14,496 nucleotides of DNA from Nitrospinota bacterium (GCA_015231995.1 JADGAO010000065.1:1-14496); one strand, 5' to 3'; shown: positions 1-7,112, counted from the first letter of the stretch. Program-made: numbers and translations. The notes: a model not told the origin generated them from the sequence alone.

Positions 1-8
1 ATTTTGAT

Positions 9-1415
9 ATGAAAAAACTTTTCAGAATGAAGTCCGCCTCGCCCGATGAGTTCTGTGAAACCGGGCTTAACCGTTGCTTAACCACTTTCGACCTTGTTTT
101 TCTCGGCATCGGCGCCATTATCGGCACCGGCATTTTCGTGCTCACCGGGATAGCGGCGGCGACGCAGGCGGGGCCGGCCATAGTCCTCTCCTTCGTTGTG
201 GCCGGGCTGGCCTGCGCTTTTGCGGCCCTGGCCTACGCCGAACTGGCCTCATGCGTCGGCGGATGCGGGAGCGCGTACGGGTACAGCTATGTGGCGTTCG
301 GCGAGATTGTGGCGTGGATCATCGGATGGGACCTCATTCTGGAATACGCCGTATCGGTGGCGGCGGTGGCCAACGGATGGTCCGGCTACTTCAACAACGC
401 CCTTTCCGCAATGGGGTTTGGGCTTCCGGATTCTTTGACCCACGCCCCGGCCCTCGGCGGGATAATCAATATGCCTGCCGCTGTAATCGTGCTGATTCTC
501 ACGGCCCTTCTTGCAATAGGGGTCCGGCAAAGCGCGCAGTCGAACACGGCGATGGTGTTCGTGAAGCTCATCACCATAACCGTGTTCATCGCCGTGGCCG
601 CGTTTAACGTCAATCCAGACAACTGGAGCCCCTTCATGCCGTTCGGCTGGTATGGGGAATCGGCGGATGGGAAACCCGTCGGGATCATGGCGGGGGCGGC
701 GATGGTCTTTTTCGCATACGTCGGATTCGACGCGGTATCCACGGCGGCTGAGGAGGCTAAAGATCCCCAAAAAACTGTTCCGATTGGGATAATCGGGTCG
801 CTGGTGTTTTGCACGGTCATTTATATAATCGTATCCGGCCTCCTCACCGGCATAGTCCCTTACACCGAACTTAACGTCTCCTCTCCCGTGGCCCACGCCC
901 TGCAACTGATCGGGTACAACTGGGCTTCGGCGCTTATCTCCACAGGGGTTATCGCCGGCTTGACGACTGTCATGCTCGTTCTTTTTTACGCGCTCACCCG
1001 CGTCATTTTCGCCATGTCCCGCGACGGCCTTTTGTCCCCCTTCTTCTCCGTGGTCAACCCGAAAACCAAAACGCCGGTTCGCGTCATAGTCATATGCGGC
1101 GTGATGATGTCCATTCTCGCCGGCCTCATCCCGCTGGGCGAACTGGCGGAGCTGGTCAATATCGGCACTCTTGCGGCCTTCGCGCTTGTCTGCTTTGGCG
1201 TCATAGCCCTTCGATACACCAAGCCGGATTTGCCCCGTCCGTTCAGAAGCCCGTTCAGCCCATTTTTCCCGGCGCTTGGCGTAATTTTATGCGTCGCCTT
1301 GATGTTGTTTCTGCCCGCGCTGACATGGTTGCGGTTCATCGTGTGGCTAGTTGTCGGGGTGATAATTTACGGGGCTTACTCGTATCACCACAGCAAACTT
1401 GGAGCCGGGAGTTAA
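9..1415 (+). CDS. APC-superfamily amino acid permease (CAT/YfnA-like)
   Basis: A 468-residue integral inner-membrane transporter of the amino acid-polyamine-organocation superfamily, expected to import an amino acid by secondary transport. The N-terminus has a short charged stretch followed by the family signature GIGAIIGTGIFVLTG at about residues 33-47, the unwound TM1 segment that binds the substrate backbone. About twelve hydrophobic segments follow. The C-terminal part, with RYTKPDLPRPFRSP before the last two helices, is typical of the bacterial cationic amino acid transporter branch (YfnA/YhdG, GkApcT). Length agrees with that family. The ATG at 9 gives an N-terminus like those of homologues, but only 8 bases precede it, so its ribosome binding site and promoter cannot be judged. 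Substrate specificity cannot be read from the sequence. The gene stands alone on this strand and is followed by a repeat-containing gap. Confidence 0.93.
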   Translation: MKKLFRMKSASPDEFCETGLNRCLTTFDLVFLGIGAIIGTGIFVLTGIAAATQAGPAIVLSFVVAGLACAFAALAYAELASCVGGCGSAYGYSYVAFGEIVAWIIGWDLILEYAVSVAAVANGWSGYFNNALSAMGFGLPDSLTHAPALGGIINMPAAVIVLILTALLAIGVRQSAQSNTAMVFVKLITITVFIAVAAFNVNPDNWSPFMPFGWYGESADGKPVGIMAGAAMVFFAYVGFDAVSTAAEEAKDPQKTVPIGIIGSLVFCTVIYIIVSGLLTGIVPYTELNVSSPVAHALQLIGYNWASALISTGVIAGLTTVMLVLFYALTRVIFAMSRDGLLSPFFSVVNPKTKTPVRVIVICGVMMSILAGLIPLGELAELVNIGTLAAFALVCFGVIALRYTKPDLPRPFRSPFSPFFPALGVILCVALMLFLPALTWLRFIVWLVVGVIIYGAYSYHHSKLGAGS

Positions 1416-1440
1416 CCCGGATTCCGAAGTTGAACACGGA

Positions 1441-1527
1441 TGACTGAGGGAGCGTTGGCGACCGAAGGATCAAAGTGGAATAGAACATTTTTTTCGATAG
1501 ATTCTTCGCGTTGCTCAGAATGACAAT
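1441..1527. repeat. MITE-like palindromic repeat, copy A
   Basis: Imperfect inverted repeat with the arms CTGAG...GAAGGATC and GATTCTTC...CTCAG. The 32 bases at 1496-1527 are identical to 10090-10121 in copy C. The left end is diverged compared with copies B and C. It lies just after the permease stop codon and could form a transcribed hairpin. No protein is encoded. Confidence 0.75.
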
Positions 1528-1596
1528 GGGCCGAGGAACGACATCACCGGACAGCAAGCAAGAGACACTTCGCGCCTGCCTCTTTCCGCCAGCCCA

Positions 1597-1624
1597 TTGA
1601 CTACTCCCGTCAAGAGAATAGAAT
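1597..1624 (+). promoter_or_regulatory. Sigma70-type promoter for the 80-residue gene
   Basis: The -35 box TTGACT at 1597-1602 and the -10 box TAGAAT at 1619-1624 are each one mismatch from consensus and are separated by 16 bases. Transcription would start near 1631, giving a leader of about 48 bases before the GTG at 1679. The prediction comes from motifs only. Confidence 0.5.
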
Positions 1625-1678
1625 TAATGAAGGATGCCGTTATCGGGCGCCCGGTTCTCTAACATTCGGAGTTGAATA

Positions 1679-1921
1679 GTGGTGGAAGATCACAAAGCCA
1701 GCATTGAAGACCAAAAGGCCAAAATTGAAAACGAGTTTTTAAGCGTGCTTCTTTCCGCGATGAAAAAGGGCATGACTCCGGAAGAGTTTTTCGCCGTGGC
1801 GGACGCCACAATGGCTCACCTGCGAGGCAGGACGCCTAACGAGATTGTCGGACGCATCATGAACGACACCGCTTCCGCCGGGGATGTTGAAAAGATGATC
1901 GCCGACCTCCGCAAGAAATAA
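1679..1921 (+). CDS. Small hypothetical protein, 80 residues
   Basis: A short soluble protein that I do not recognise. It is rich in Lys, Glu, Ala and Met and looks fully helical, with no signal peptide, membrane segment or cysteine. Its middle contains MKKGMTPEEFFAVADATMAH, reading as a helix-turn-helix-like arrangement of amphipathic helices, and it ends in a basic tail (ADLRKK). The start is GTG at 1679, chosen because GGAG at 1668-1671 sits 7 bases upstream; a second GTG follows immediately, so the start could be one codon later. A promoter-like sequence lies about 55-80 bases upstream, so it may be transcribed alone. It converges on the 89-residue gene on the other strand, with only 21 bases between their stops. 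Coding is supported by the ribosome binding site and ordinary amino acid composition. Confidence 0.7.
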   Translation: MVEDHKASIEDQKAKIENEFLSVLLSAMKKGMTPEEFFAVADATMAHLRGRTPNEIVGRIMNDTASAGDVEKMIADLRKK

Positions 1922-1942
1922 CGGCTAACGAAGCGTTTCCGC

Positions 1943-2212
1943 TCATTCCTCCAGCCCAAGCTCTTTGCGCCATTTGGCCAACTGCGCCGCTTTGCGCTCG
2001 TCTATGCTCATCGGCTCCGTATCCATGAACCCGGTATCTTTCGGGAGCCTTTCCGTTCTGTCCATCGCCCGTTTGGGCAGATATTTGCCACGGCCTGGGG
2101 CGCTTGCGCTCCGGCCACCCGGGCCACGACTGCTTGAGCCTGCGCCGCTCCTGCCTTGCCCGCCGCCGGGGGTTCGTTTTTGATCCGGTTTCTTGAAAAC
2201 TCTTTTTTTCAC
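1943..2212 (-). CDS. Small basic low-complexity protein, 89 residues
   Basis: I do not recognise this protein. Residues 1-50 are rich in Gly, Ser, Arg, Lys and Pro and are very likely disordered; the last 40 residues are more ordinary, with a predicted helix containing the sequence DERKAAQLAKWRKELGLEE at the C-terminus. A basic disordered tail next to a short helix is common in nucleic-acid- or ribosome-associated small proteins, but that is only an analogy. The start is GTG at 2212, with GGAG 9 bases upstream. It lies 42 bases downstream of pyrD on the same strand, so it may be the last gene of that transcript. There is no signal peptide or membrane segment. Confidence 0.6.
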   Translation of the reverse strand: MKKRVFKKPDQKRTPGGGQGRSGAGSSSRGPGGRSASAPGRGKYLPKRAMDRTERLPKDTGFMDTEPMSIDERKAAQLAKWRKELGLEE

Positions 2213-2254
2213 GTTATTCAGACTCCATGCATGTCAAACGAAAATAGCTCTTAA

Positions 2255-3172
2255 TTAGGAGTGAGCCGCTCCGATTATTCCGCTGATGTGGCTCTCCCCG
2301 ATGCGATCCAGAACGGATGGAAGCGTATCGGCGATCCTTTTGCCGATATGGGGATCCACGAAATTCATCGAGCCTATCTGCACGGCGGTGGCCCCGGCCA
2401 TCATGAACTCGATCACGTCTTCCGGGGAAGATATCCCCCCTATCCCGAATATCGGTATTTTAACCGTTTTGTAGCATTGCCACACCATTCTTAACGCAAC
2501 CGGTTTTATCGCCGGGCCGGAAAGCCCTCCCGTTATGTTGGAGAGGACGGGCCTTCTTTTGTTTATATCTATCGCCATGCCGACGAGAGTATTGATGACG
2601 CTCAATCCGTCCGCCCCTTCGGCTTCGCAGGCGCGGGCGAATTCCGTTATGTCCGTCACGTTGGGCGACAGCTTTACGATCAACGGTTTTTTCGAGGTTT
2701 TCCGGCAAGCTGACACAACCTTCGATGTCGCCCTCACGTCGGAGCCGAATGCTATCCCGCCTTCTTTGACGTTGGGGCAGGATATGTTCATCTCCAGCGC
2801 GGAGACTTGCGGTATCTCCGAAAGACGCGCGGATATCTCCGCGTATTCTTCCACGGTGTTCCCGAAAAAGTTCACGATTATAGCCGTGTCCACCCCTTTA
2901 AGGGCGGGTATCTTCTGGCTGATGAATTTGTCCAGCCCGATGTTCTGCAATCCGATGGCGTTGAGCATTCCGGCGGCGGTCTCGCATATCCTTGGCGGCT
3001 TGTTGCCGGCCTTGGGTTTTAGCGACAACCCTTTGGTGACAAACCCGCCCAGCGTGGATACGTCGTAGAACTTGCTGTATGTAAGGCCGTACCCAAACGT
3101 CCCCGATGCGGTGACCACAGGGTTTTTGAGCCGCAATTCCCCGAACCGGACTTCCAGATTTTTATCGCTCAC
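2255..3172 (-). CDS. pyrD: Dihydroorotate dehydrogenase B, catalytic subunit
   Basis: Class 1B dihydroorotate dehydrogenase, 305 residues, an FMN-dependent cytoplasmic TIM-barrel enzyme that oxidises dihydroorotate to orotate in de novo pyrimidine synthesis. Diagnostic features are the FMN-contact segment FVTKGLS (44-50), the substrate loop NAIGLQNIG (71-79), the active-site motif NISCPNVKEGG with the catalytic base Cys132 (class 1 enzymes use Cys, class 2 Ser), INTLVGMAIDI near 193, and the phosphate-binding GIGGISSPEDV near 243. There is no N-terminal membrane extension, as expected for class 1. The GTG start at 3172 lies 3 bases after the pyrK stop, which supports translational coupling; its own ribosome binding site is weak. 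Immediate linkage to pyrK indicates the heterotetrameric NAD-linked form. Confidence 0.97.
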   Translation of the reverse strand: MSDKNLEVRFGELRLKNPVVTASGTFGYGLTYSKFYDVSTLGGFVTKGLSLKPKAGNKPPRICETAAGMLNAIGLQNIGLDKFISQKIPALKGVDTAIIVNFFGNTVEEYAEISARLSEIPQVSALEMNISCPNVKEGGIAFGSDVRATSKVVSACRKTSKKPLIVKLSPNVTDITEFARACEAEGADGLSVINTLVGMAIDINKRRPVLSNITGGLSGPAIKPVALRMVWQCYKTVKIPIFGIGGISSPEDVIEFMMAGATAVQIGSMNFVDPHIGKRIADTLPSVLDRIGESHISGIIGAAHS

Positions 3173-3175
3173 GAC

Positions 3176-3973
3176 TTAAATCTCTATCTCCAGCGCGTTG
3201 AAGACGGGGCCGGTTCTGCACACGGTCACATATTGTTCCGCTCCGCGTTTTTTGACCACGCATCCCAGGCACGCCCCGAACCCGCACGCCATATAACTTT
3301 CCAGCGACGCATGGCATACGATACCCGCGTCCTCCGCTATCTCGGCGACGGCGCGCATCATCGGCGACGGGCCGCAGGTGAATATAACGTCGGGCTTCAT
3401 CCCTTTTTCCAGTTCGGCGCTCAGCGCAGAGGTGACGAACCCTTTAACCCCATCCGAGCCATCTTCGGTGGCGGTGATGACGTTCACCCCGTTATCCCTG
3501 AAACGTGCCGCGTAAAAAAGCTGGCTCGCCGATCTTGCGCCCATCAGCAGGGTGTAATCGAGATCGGCTCGTTTAATATTTTCCGTAAGGCCCAGGAACG
3601 GCGCAACGCCCGTCCCGCCCGCAACCATCCAGACTTTTTTCGCGCCGTCGGGAATAGCGAAACCCGTCCCAAACGGCCCGACCACGTCTATCTTCGCGCC
3701 CGGCGACAGGATGGAAAGAATCCGCGTCCCTTTGCCGACTTCTTTTATCACAAACCCGATACGCGAGCCGTCCGGCGCAAAATCCGCCACGCTCATCGGC
3801 CGCCGCAGGAACGGGTCGAGCATGTTGGCGACCCGTATCATCACGAATTGCCCCGGAGCTACCGCAACAGGTTTAACCACAGGTTCCGCCACAAGGTGGA
3901 AATGTCCGTCGCCCAGCGGTTCGTTGGCGATCACCACGCAGTCCATCGCAAGAGCGGAATGATTTTCGCTCAC
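3176..3973 (-). CDS. pyrK: Dihydroorotate dehydrogenase B, electron transfer subunit
   Basis: The iron-sulfur flavoprotein partner of PyrD, 265 residues, which takes electrons from the PyrD FMN through a [2Fe-2S] cluster and FAD to NAD. It has a ferredoxin-reductase FAD domain with RRPMSV at 57-62, an NAD-binding domain with GGTGVAPF at 119-126, and a C-terminal cluster site with Cys230, Cys235, Cys238 and Cys252 (C-x4-C-x2-C-x13-C). Its length matches the family. The open frame continues upstream to 4114, but I place the start at GTG 3973. That start gives the usual length, and the codon overlaps the stop of the transglutaminase-like gene as GTGA, a typical coupling arrangement. The extra 47 residues of the longer frame are Arg-rich and lie entirely inside the neighbouring coding region. 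Confidence 0.95.
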   Translation of the reverse strand: MSENHSALAMDCVVIANEPLGDGHFHLVAEPVVKPVAVAPGQFVMIRVANMLDPFLRRPMSVADFAPDGSRIGFVIKEVGKGTRILSILSPGAKIDVVGPFGTGFAIPDGAKKVWMVAGGTGVAPFLGLTENIKRADLDYTLLMGARSASQLFYAARFRDNGVNVITATEDGSDGVKGFVTSALSAELEKGMKPDVIFTCGPSPMMRAVAEIAEDAGIVCHASLESYMACGFGACLGCVVKKRGAEQYVTVCRTGPVFNALEIEI

Positions 3974-5466
3974 CGTACGGCGCTCTCGACGGAGATGTTC
4001 ATTTTGACCAGAAACTGGAACAGTTGAACAAGGTTTTCCAGTTCCCCTCCGGAGAGCTTGACGTGCGTTGCGTCGGCCAGGTTCTGCCCCAAGGTGGGAT
4101 CCATGCTTATCCACGATCCCGCATAGACTTCAACCCATGCGTGGTAGAGGAACCCCTCCTGCTCCGAAGAGTGGACTATTCCAGCCGCGACCCGCGCGGG
4201 GATTCCCACGCTTCTTGCCATCGCCGTAAACAGGTTCGCATGGCTCTGACACTCCCCTTCTCTGGAAAGCAGGACATCAACGGCGGTGAAAGAGTCCACC
4301 AGTTTTTTCTTTATGTTGGAGTAAACCCACCGGTTTATGGCGACGGCGGCTTTGTATGCGTCCTTCTCCGCGCCGACGATGGCCTGCGCCTCTTTTGCGA
4401 TCATCTTGCTGTCTGACTGTATCTCCGGCGACGGGTTAAGATACGAGGGTTGAGCCTTGCCGGCCTGTTGTATCGTCATTGGGGCGGGAGGCTCCTGCCG
4501 TATGACGGTGACAGGTATCGTCATAACGCTTTTGCCGGACGCGTTCTTGTTCCAGCCGCCTGTTCCGACAACCTGGCGTGTGTCGGACGGAATGGAGACG
4601 GGGCTTTCAAAACCGCTTAACGACAGTTTAAGCTCTTTTATTCCAGACTGGCTCTCGATAGGTTTATCGGGTTTTATCAGGCTGAATGTTATAAGGCTCG
4701 TCACGGGAATCACTTCGGTAGGGAATTTCGTCGCGCCTTTTTCATCCGTCCGCACGGAGGTGAAACCCATCAGGCTTTCTTCCTTCAACTTCTCCCCGGC
4801 GGGCGTGATGTAGCTTTTCGTAGCCATCCCCTGTATCCGCGATTCGACCGCGTATGCGTCCACCGGTTTTCCATCCACACCGGGGACTTTAACCATCTCT
4901 TTTGCGATCTCGACGGTAATCGTGTCCAGCGCCCGCATCTCCACGAGGAAAACGGGAATGGTCATTTTGGCGCCCGGTTTAAGCTTGTCGAGAATCAACA
5001 GCTCCAGCGTCTCCATGAACTGGACGCCCGGCGCAAGTTTTTTGACGACCCGGCTCTCCCCTCCGGCTCCGGTGATGTCCATAACCAGTTCGCCGCCGAT
5101 CAACTCGCCCACGGTTCTCTGCCGTTGCTCCCCGATGGTTTGAAGGGAGATGAAGCCTCTGGCGCTCTTGTCGGGATCCATGTAAAAAGAGCGGGAGAAG
5201 GACATGTCCTGTGTCGTGTCCGCGATTTTAAAACGTATGACCGCCCTGCCGGTGATACGGTATCCTTTCGGCCCCTGTTCGGTTTTCTGATAGGAAAAAC
5301 CTATCTTCTGGCCGTTGAAGTGGATGTCCATCCACTCCTCGGAAATCGTCCGGTCGTAAACCCTGGATAGCCAGTCTTTTCCAACGGCGCCCCACGCCAT
5401 TCCGCGCGAGGAGACGATAACGAATAAAGCGGTGGCCAGACAAAGGCTAAAACGAATTCGGTTCAA
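3970..5466 (-). CDS. Secreted transglutaminase-like protein
   Basis: A 498-residue protein with a signal peptide (hydrophobic residues 6-20, likely cleavage near AWGA|VG), so it probably acts in the periplasm or envelope. Residues 40-330 form a large beta-rich region of unknown function. A transglutaminase core occupies about 370-460 and carries a complete Cys-His-Asp triad: Cys406 in GECQSHA, His442 in YHAWVEVY and Asp456 in MDPTLGQ. This papain-like fold can be a peptidase, a transamidase or another amide-bond enzyme; the real substrate is unknown. The TTG start at 5466 is chosen because it gives the complete signal peptide; the next Met at residue 23 would remove it. The stop overlaps the pyrK start by four bases. 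Genes of this architecture occur in Gram-negative bacteria, usually annotated only as transglutaminase-like. Confidence 0.88.
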   Translation of the reverse strand: MNRIRFSLCLATALFVIVSSRGMAWGAVGKDWLSRVYDRTISEEWMDIHFNGQKIGFSYQKTEQGPKGYRITGRAVIRFKIADTTQDMSFSRSFYMDPDKSARGFISLQTIGEQRQRTVGELIGGELVMDITGAGGESRVVKKLAPGVQFMETLELLILDKLKPGAKMTIPVFLVEMRALDTITVEIAKEMVKVPGVDGKPVDAYAVESRIQGMATKSYITPAGEKLKEESLMGFTSVRTDEKGATKFPTEVIPVTSLITFSLIKPDKPIESQSGIKELKLSLSGFESPVSIPSDTRQVVGTGGWNKNASGKSVMTIPVTVIRQEPPAPMTIQQAGKAQPSYLNPSPEIQSDSKMIAKEAQAIVGAEKDAYKAAVAINRWVYSNIKKKLVDSFTAVDVLLSREGECQSHANLFTAMARSVGIPARVAAGIVHSSEQEGFLYHAWVEVYAGSWISMDPTLGQNLADATHVKLSGGELENLVQLFQFLVKMNISVESAVR

Positions 5467-5508
5467 ATTTTCGTCCGGATAATTGGCGGCATGATGATGT
5501 TAAGCCGC

Positions 5509-5808
5509 TTAATGGGTTACAAAGCTGATTGCTCTATTTAAAGACTCGCCATCGAACCAGTTCAGGCCAATGGCCCGATAATGGAAAAGAATTTGTGGAG
5601 TTTCCTCTGGGGATATCCCGCAAACCAAGTTCGATATTCTTTTTTCAAGAACCCATGCGACGACCAATTCCACAAAACGCATGGGGTGGCGAACCAACTC
5701 GATGGATATGATATCAGAAATCCGTCTCGATACTTCATGTTTTTCGATTGGCGTTGTTTCGATTATTATTGGGGCGGCAAATTGCGCGACCGGTCCCCGG
5801 CGCCGCAA
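5509..5808 (-). CDS. Doubtful small ORF, 99 residues
   Basis: I do not recognise this product and am unsure that it is expressed. The frame fills the space between the FGE-like gene (stop 3 bases upstream) and the transglutaminase-like gene (42 bases downstream), on the same strand. The translation has a protein-like pattern, with alternating hydrophobic and charged residues around residues 30-60 (HPMRFVELVVAWVLEKRI) and a C-terminal part with HYRAIGLNWFDGES. The first possible start is TTG at 5808, without a clear ribosome binding site; an internal ATG at 5682 would give 57 residues. Base composition here is visibly lower in GC than in the genes on either side, which suggests a foreign insertion, a gene remnant or plain non-coding sequence. 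No signal peptide is evident. Confidence 0.35.
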   Translation of the reverse strand: MRRRGPVAQFAAPIIIETTPIEKHEVSRRISDIISIELVRHPMRFVELVVAWVLEKRISNLVCGISPEETPQILFHYRAIGLNWFDGESLNRAISFVTH

Positions 5809-5811
5809 CGA

Positions 5812-6552
5812 TCACTTGACGCAACGGAAGCCGACGCTGTTGAATCGGGACGCCGGAGGTATTGGATTGCGAGCTGATGCGCGTGATAATTTGTCTATAA
5901 GCCCCCACGCCCCCCCGCGAGCGACGCGGTTAATCCCCCGCGTGGCCCCGGTCGGGTTCTTAGTTGTGGCGCCTTTGTATTCGTTGTAGTCGTGGGAATG
6001 CCAGTCCGCCACCCATTCCCATACGTTCCCCGCCATGTCATACAGCCCAAGCGCGTTGGGAGGGTAGAGTCCGACCGGTTTTGTGGCGCGAGACGCAAAA
6101 TTCGCTTCGCCCTTTTTCAACTCGTTTTTTCCATTGCCGTACCAAATCTTTTTGCCACCCTCGCGGGCTGAATACTCCCATTCCGCTTCGGTGGGAAGAC
6201 GTTTTCCCGATTTCTCGCAATATTCTTTCGCCTCGAACCATGTGACCATTTCCACCGGGCAATCGGGACAGTCTTCGTTGGCCGATGGGTTTTTGCCCAT
6301 CAACGCTTCGAATTCGGCCTGCGTCACCTCGCGTGTATCCATGCGGAAATCGTCCAGACAGACATTGTGGACAGGCTTCTCGTCATCGTCGCCGATATTG
6401 AACTGATCCCCCATATCGAAACAACCACCCTTCACAGGAACCATTGTCCCTGTTTGCAGTTGCTCCTGCGCCTCTGCCATGCAAAAGCCGGACAGAACAG
6501 AAAACGAGAACGCGATGAGCGTCCAGGCCAGTATCGCCGGTTTGACACGCAT
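5812..6552 (-). CDS. Secreted FGE-sulfatase-domain (SUMF1-like) protein
   Basis: A 246-residue protein with an N-terminal signal peptide (hydrophobic 5-22, likely cleavage near AEA|QE), followed by one formylglycine-generating-enzyme-like domain. Family landmarks in order are GGCFDMGD (42-49), DTREVTQAEF (72-81), GKRLPTEAEWEY (116-127), GLYDMAGNVWEWVADW (169-184), RGGAW (212-216) and the terminal GFRCVK. True formylglycine-generating enzymes have a catalytic cysteine just before the Arg-x-x-x-Arg that follows the GGSW motif; here that stretch is LSRASARN (222-229), with no cysteine. It is therefore probably not a sulfatase activator but one of the many FGE-fold relatives with other or unknown roles. 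The ATG at 6552 is preceded by AGAGGG with 6 bases spacing. The frame extends to 6696 without a stop, but that part is repeat sequence. It probably leads the operon containing the transglutaminase-like gene. Confidence 0.9.
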   Translation of the reverse strand: MRVKPAILAWTLIAFSFSVLSGFCMAEAQEQLQTGTMVPVKGGCFDMGDQFNIGDDDEKPVHNVCLDDFRMDTREVTQAEFEALMGKNPSANEDCPDCPVEMVTWFEAKEYCEKSGKRLPTEAEWEYSAREGGKKIWYGNGKNELKKGEANFASRATKPVGLYPPNALGLYDMAGNVWEWVADWHSHDYNEYKGATTKNPTGATRGINRVARGGAWGLIDKLSRASARNPIPPASRFNSVGFRCVK

Positions 6553-6585
6553 GATTACCCTCTGGTGGATTTTATGACATCCCGG

Positions 6586-6591
6586 ATTATA
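6586..6591 (-). promoter_or_regulatory. -10 element of FGE-like gene promoter
   Basis: A perfect TATAAT on the minus strand lies 33 bases before the ATG at 6552. No convincing -35 is found 16-18 bases upstream, where the sequence is a run of C. If used, it would start transcription near 6579 and could drive the whole FGE-like/transglutaminase/pyrK/pyrD block. Confidence 0.45.
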
Positions 6592-6650
6592 CGACGGAAG
6601 CAGATAGGGGGGGCGTGAAAAGGGGACCCTTGCATAACACTCTTGTTGCT

Positions 6651-6665
6651 GTCCGAGGTGTTCTT
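6651..6665. repeat. Half copy of TTCTT-loop hairpin
   Basis: GTCCGAGGTGTTCTT is the left arm and loop of the hairpin family whose complete members are at 7079-7103 and 7135-7159; here the right arm is missing. Confidence 0.6.
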
Positions 6666-6703
6666 GTACATTTGCAAAGCAAAGCGAAGGCTCCATTCTT
6701 TTC

Positions 6704-6779
6704 CCTCCCCGAAGTTCGGGGAGGTGGCGCGTCTTCGCGCCGGAGGGGTTTAATTAAACCCCCTCGCAACTACGTTGCG
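6704..6779. repeat. Four consecutive hairpins
   Basis: Four inverted repeats follow one another almost without spacing: 6704-6724 (CCTCCCC/GGGGAGG), 6726-6741 (GGCGCG, loop TCTT, CGCGCC), 6743-6765 (GAGGGG...CCCCCTC around the palindrome TTTAATTAAA, one extra C) and 6765-6779 (CGCAAC, loop TAC, GTTGCG). The array is followed directly by a CTTACTAAGG module. Confidence 0.8.
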
Positions 6780-6780
6780 G

Positions 6781-6806
6781 TCCCCCTTACTAAGGAAACC
6801 TTTGTG
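6781..6806 (+). repeat. CTTACTAAGG module, copy 1
   Basis: Begins with a run of C, then CCTTACTAAGGAAACCTTTG. It matches modules at 7022-7050, 7177-7201 (inverted), 9987-10013 and 10140-10172 (inverted). The shared core is CTTnnnAAGGAnAgCTTTG, itself partly palindromic. Confidence 0.65.
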
Positions 6807-6829
6807 TAAGTCAACGATTGGCTCCTTAC

Positions 6830-6859
6830 CCTCTCCCCGCCAACTTTGCGGAGAGAGGA
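6830..6859. repeat. CTCTCCC hairpin, copy 1
   Basis: Arms CCTCTCCCCGC and GCGGAGAGAGG, one mismatch, around an 8-base loop. It is related to the hairpin at 6958-6987, and both are flanked by CTCACC/GGTGAG-type sequence. Confidence 0.65.
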
Positions 6860-6957
6860 AGGCGCAACGCGCCAGGTGAGGGGTTACAAGCAGTTCTCAA
6901 TAATATTGAGCTAAACGTAGTTCAAACTTAAACACTGTTTGTAAACCCTCACCCCAA

Positions 6958-6987
6958 CCCTCTCCCGCGATGTTGCGCGGGAGAGGG
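6958..6987. repeat. CTCTCCC hairpin, copy 2
   Basis: Perfect 12-base arms CCCTCTCCCGCG and CGCGGGAGAGGG around the loop ATGTTG. Similar hairpins with CCTCACCC flanks are widespread intergenic repeats in Gram-negative genomes. Confidence 0.75.
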
Positions 6988-7021
6988 GGCAGGATGACGG
7001 TCGGGCAACGGCTTATGCAAA

Positions 7022-7050
7022 CCCCTCCTTACTAAGGAGAGCTTTGCATA
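7022..7050 (+). repeat. CTTACTAAGG module, copy 2
   Basis: CCCCTCCTTACTAAGGAGAG followed by CTTTGCATA. The part AAGGAGAGCTTTGC is repeated inverted at 7177-7201. Confidence 0.65.
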
Positions 7051-7078
7051 TCCCCAAAACGTCCCATAAATTGATGCT

Positions 7079-7112
7079 CGGCGGGGTGTTCTTCACCCCG
7101 CCGTCTTTGTTT
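7079..7112 (+). repeat. TTCTT-loop hairpin with T-rich tail
   Basis: Perfect 10-base arms CGGCGGGGTG (7079-7088) and CACCCCGCCG (7094-7103) around the loop TTCTT, followed by TCTTTGTTT. The form is that of a rho-independent terminator, but no plus-strand gene lies upstream, so it is more likely a member of the hairpin repeat family. A related copy occurs at 11967-11992. Confidence 0.7.

Noticed and set aside
3974..4114. 47-codon N-terminal extension of PyrK
   Set aside because: It lies entirely inside the transglutaminase-like gene, is Arg-rich and would make the protein much longer than its family; GTG 3973 fits better.
5581..5877. Plus-strand ORF of 98 codons
   Set aside because: It runs into the antisense of the FGE-like gene and lacks a ribosome binding site; the minus-strand frame in the same place is a better, though doubtful, candidate.
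6553..6696. 48-codon upstream extension of the FGE-like protein
   Set aside because: It would bury the signal peptide, it translates repeat sequence, and the ATG at 6552 has a good ribosome binding site.
6615..6809. Plus-strand ORF of 64 codons
   Set aside because: It is made wholly of hairpin and CTTACTAAGG repeat modules, so it is not a protein-coding signal.
7079..7112. Rho-independent terminator
   Set aside because: Shape and T-rich tail fit, but no gene ends upstream on that strand, and the hairpin belongs to a repeat family.
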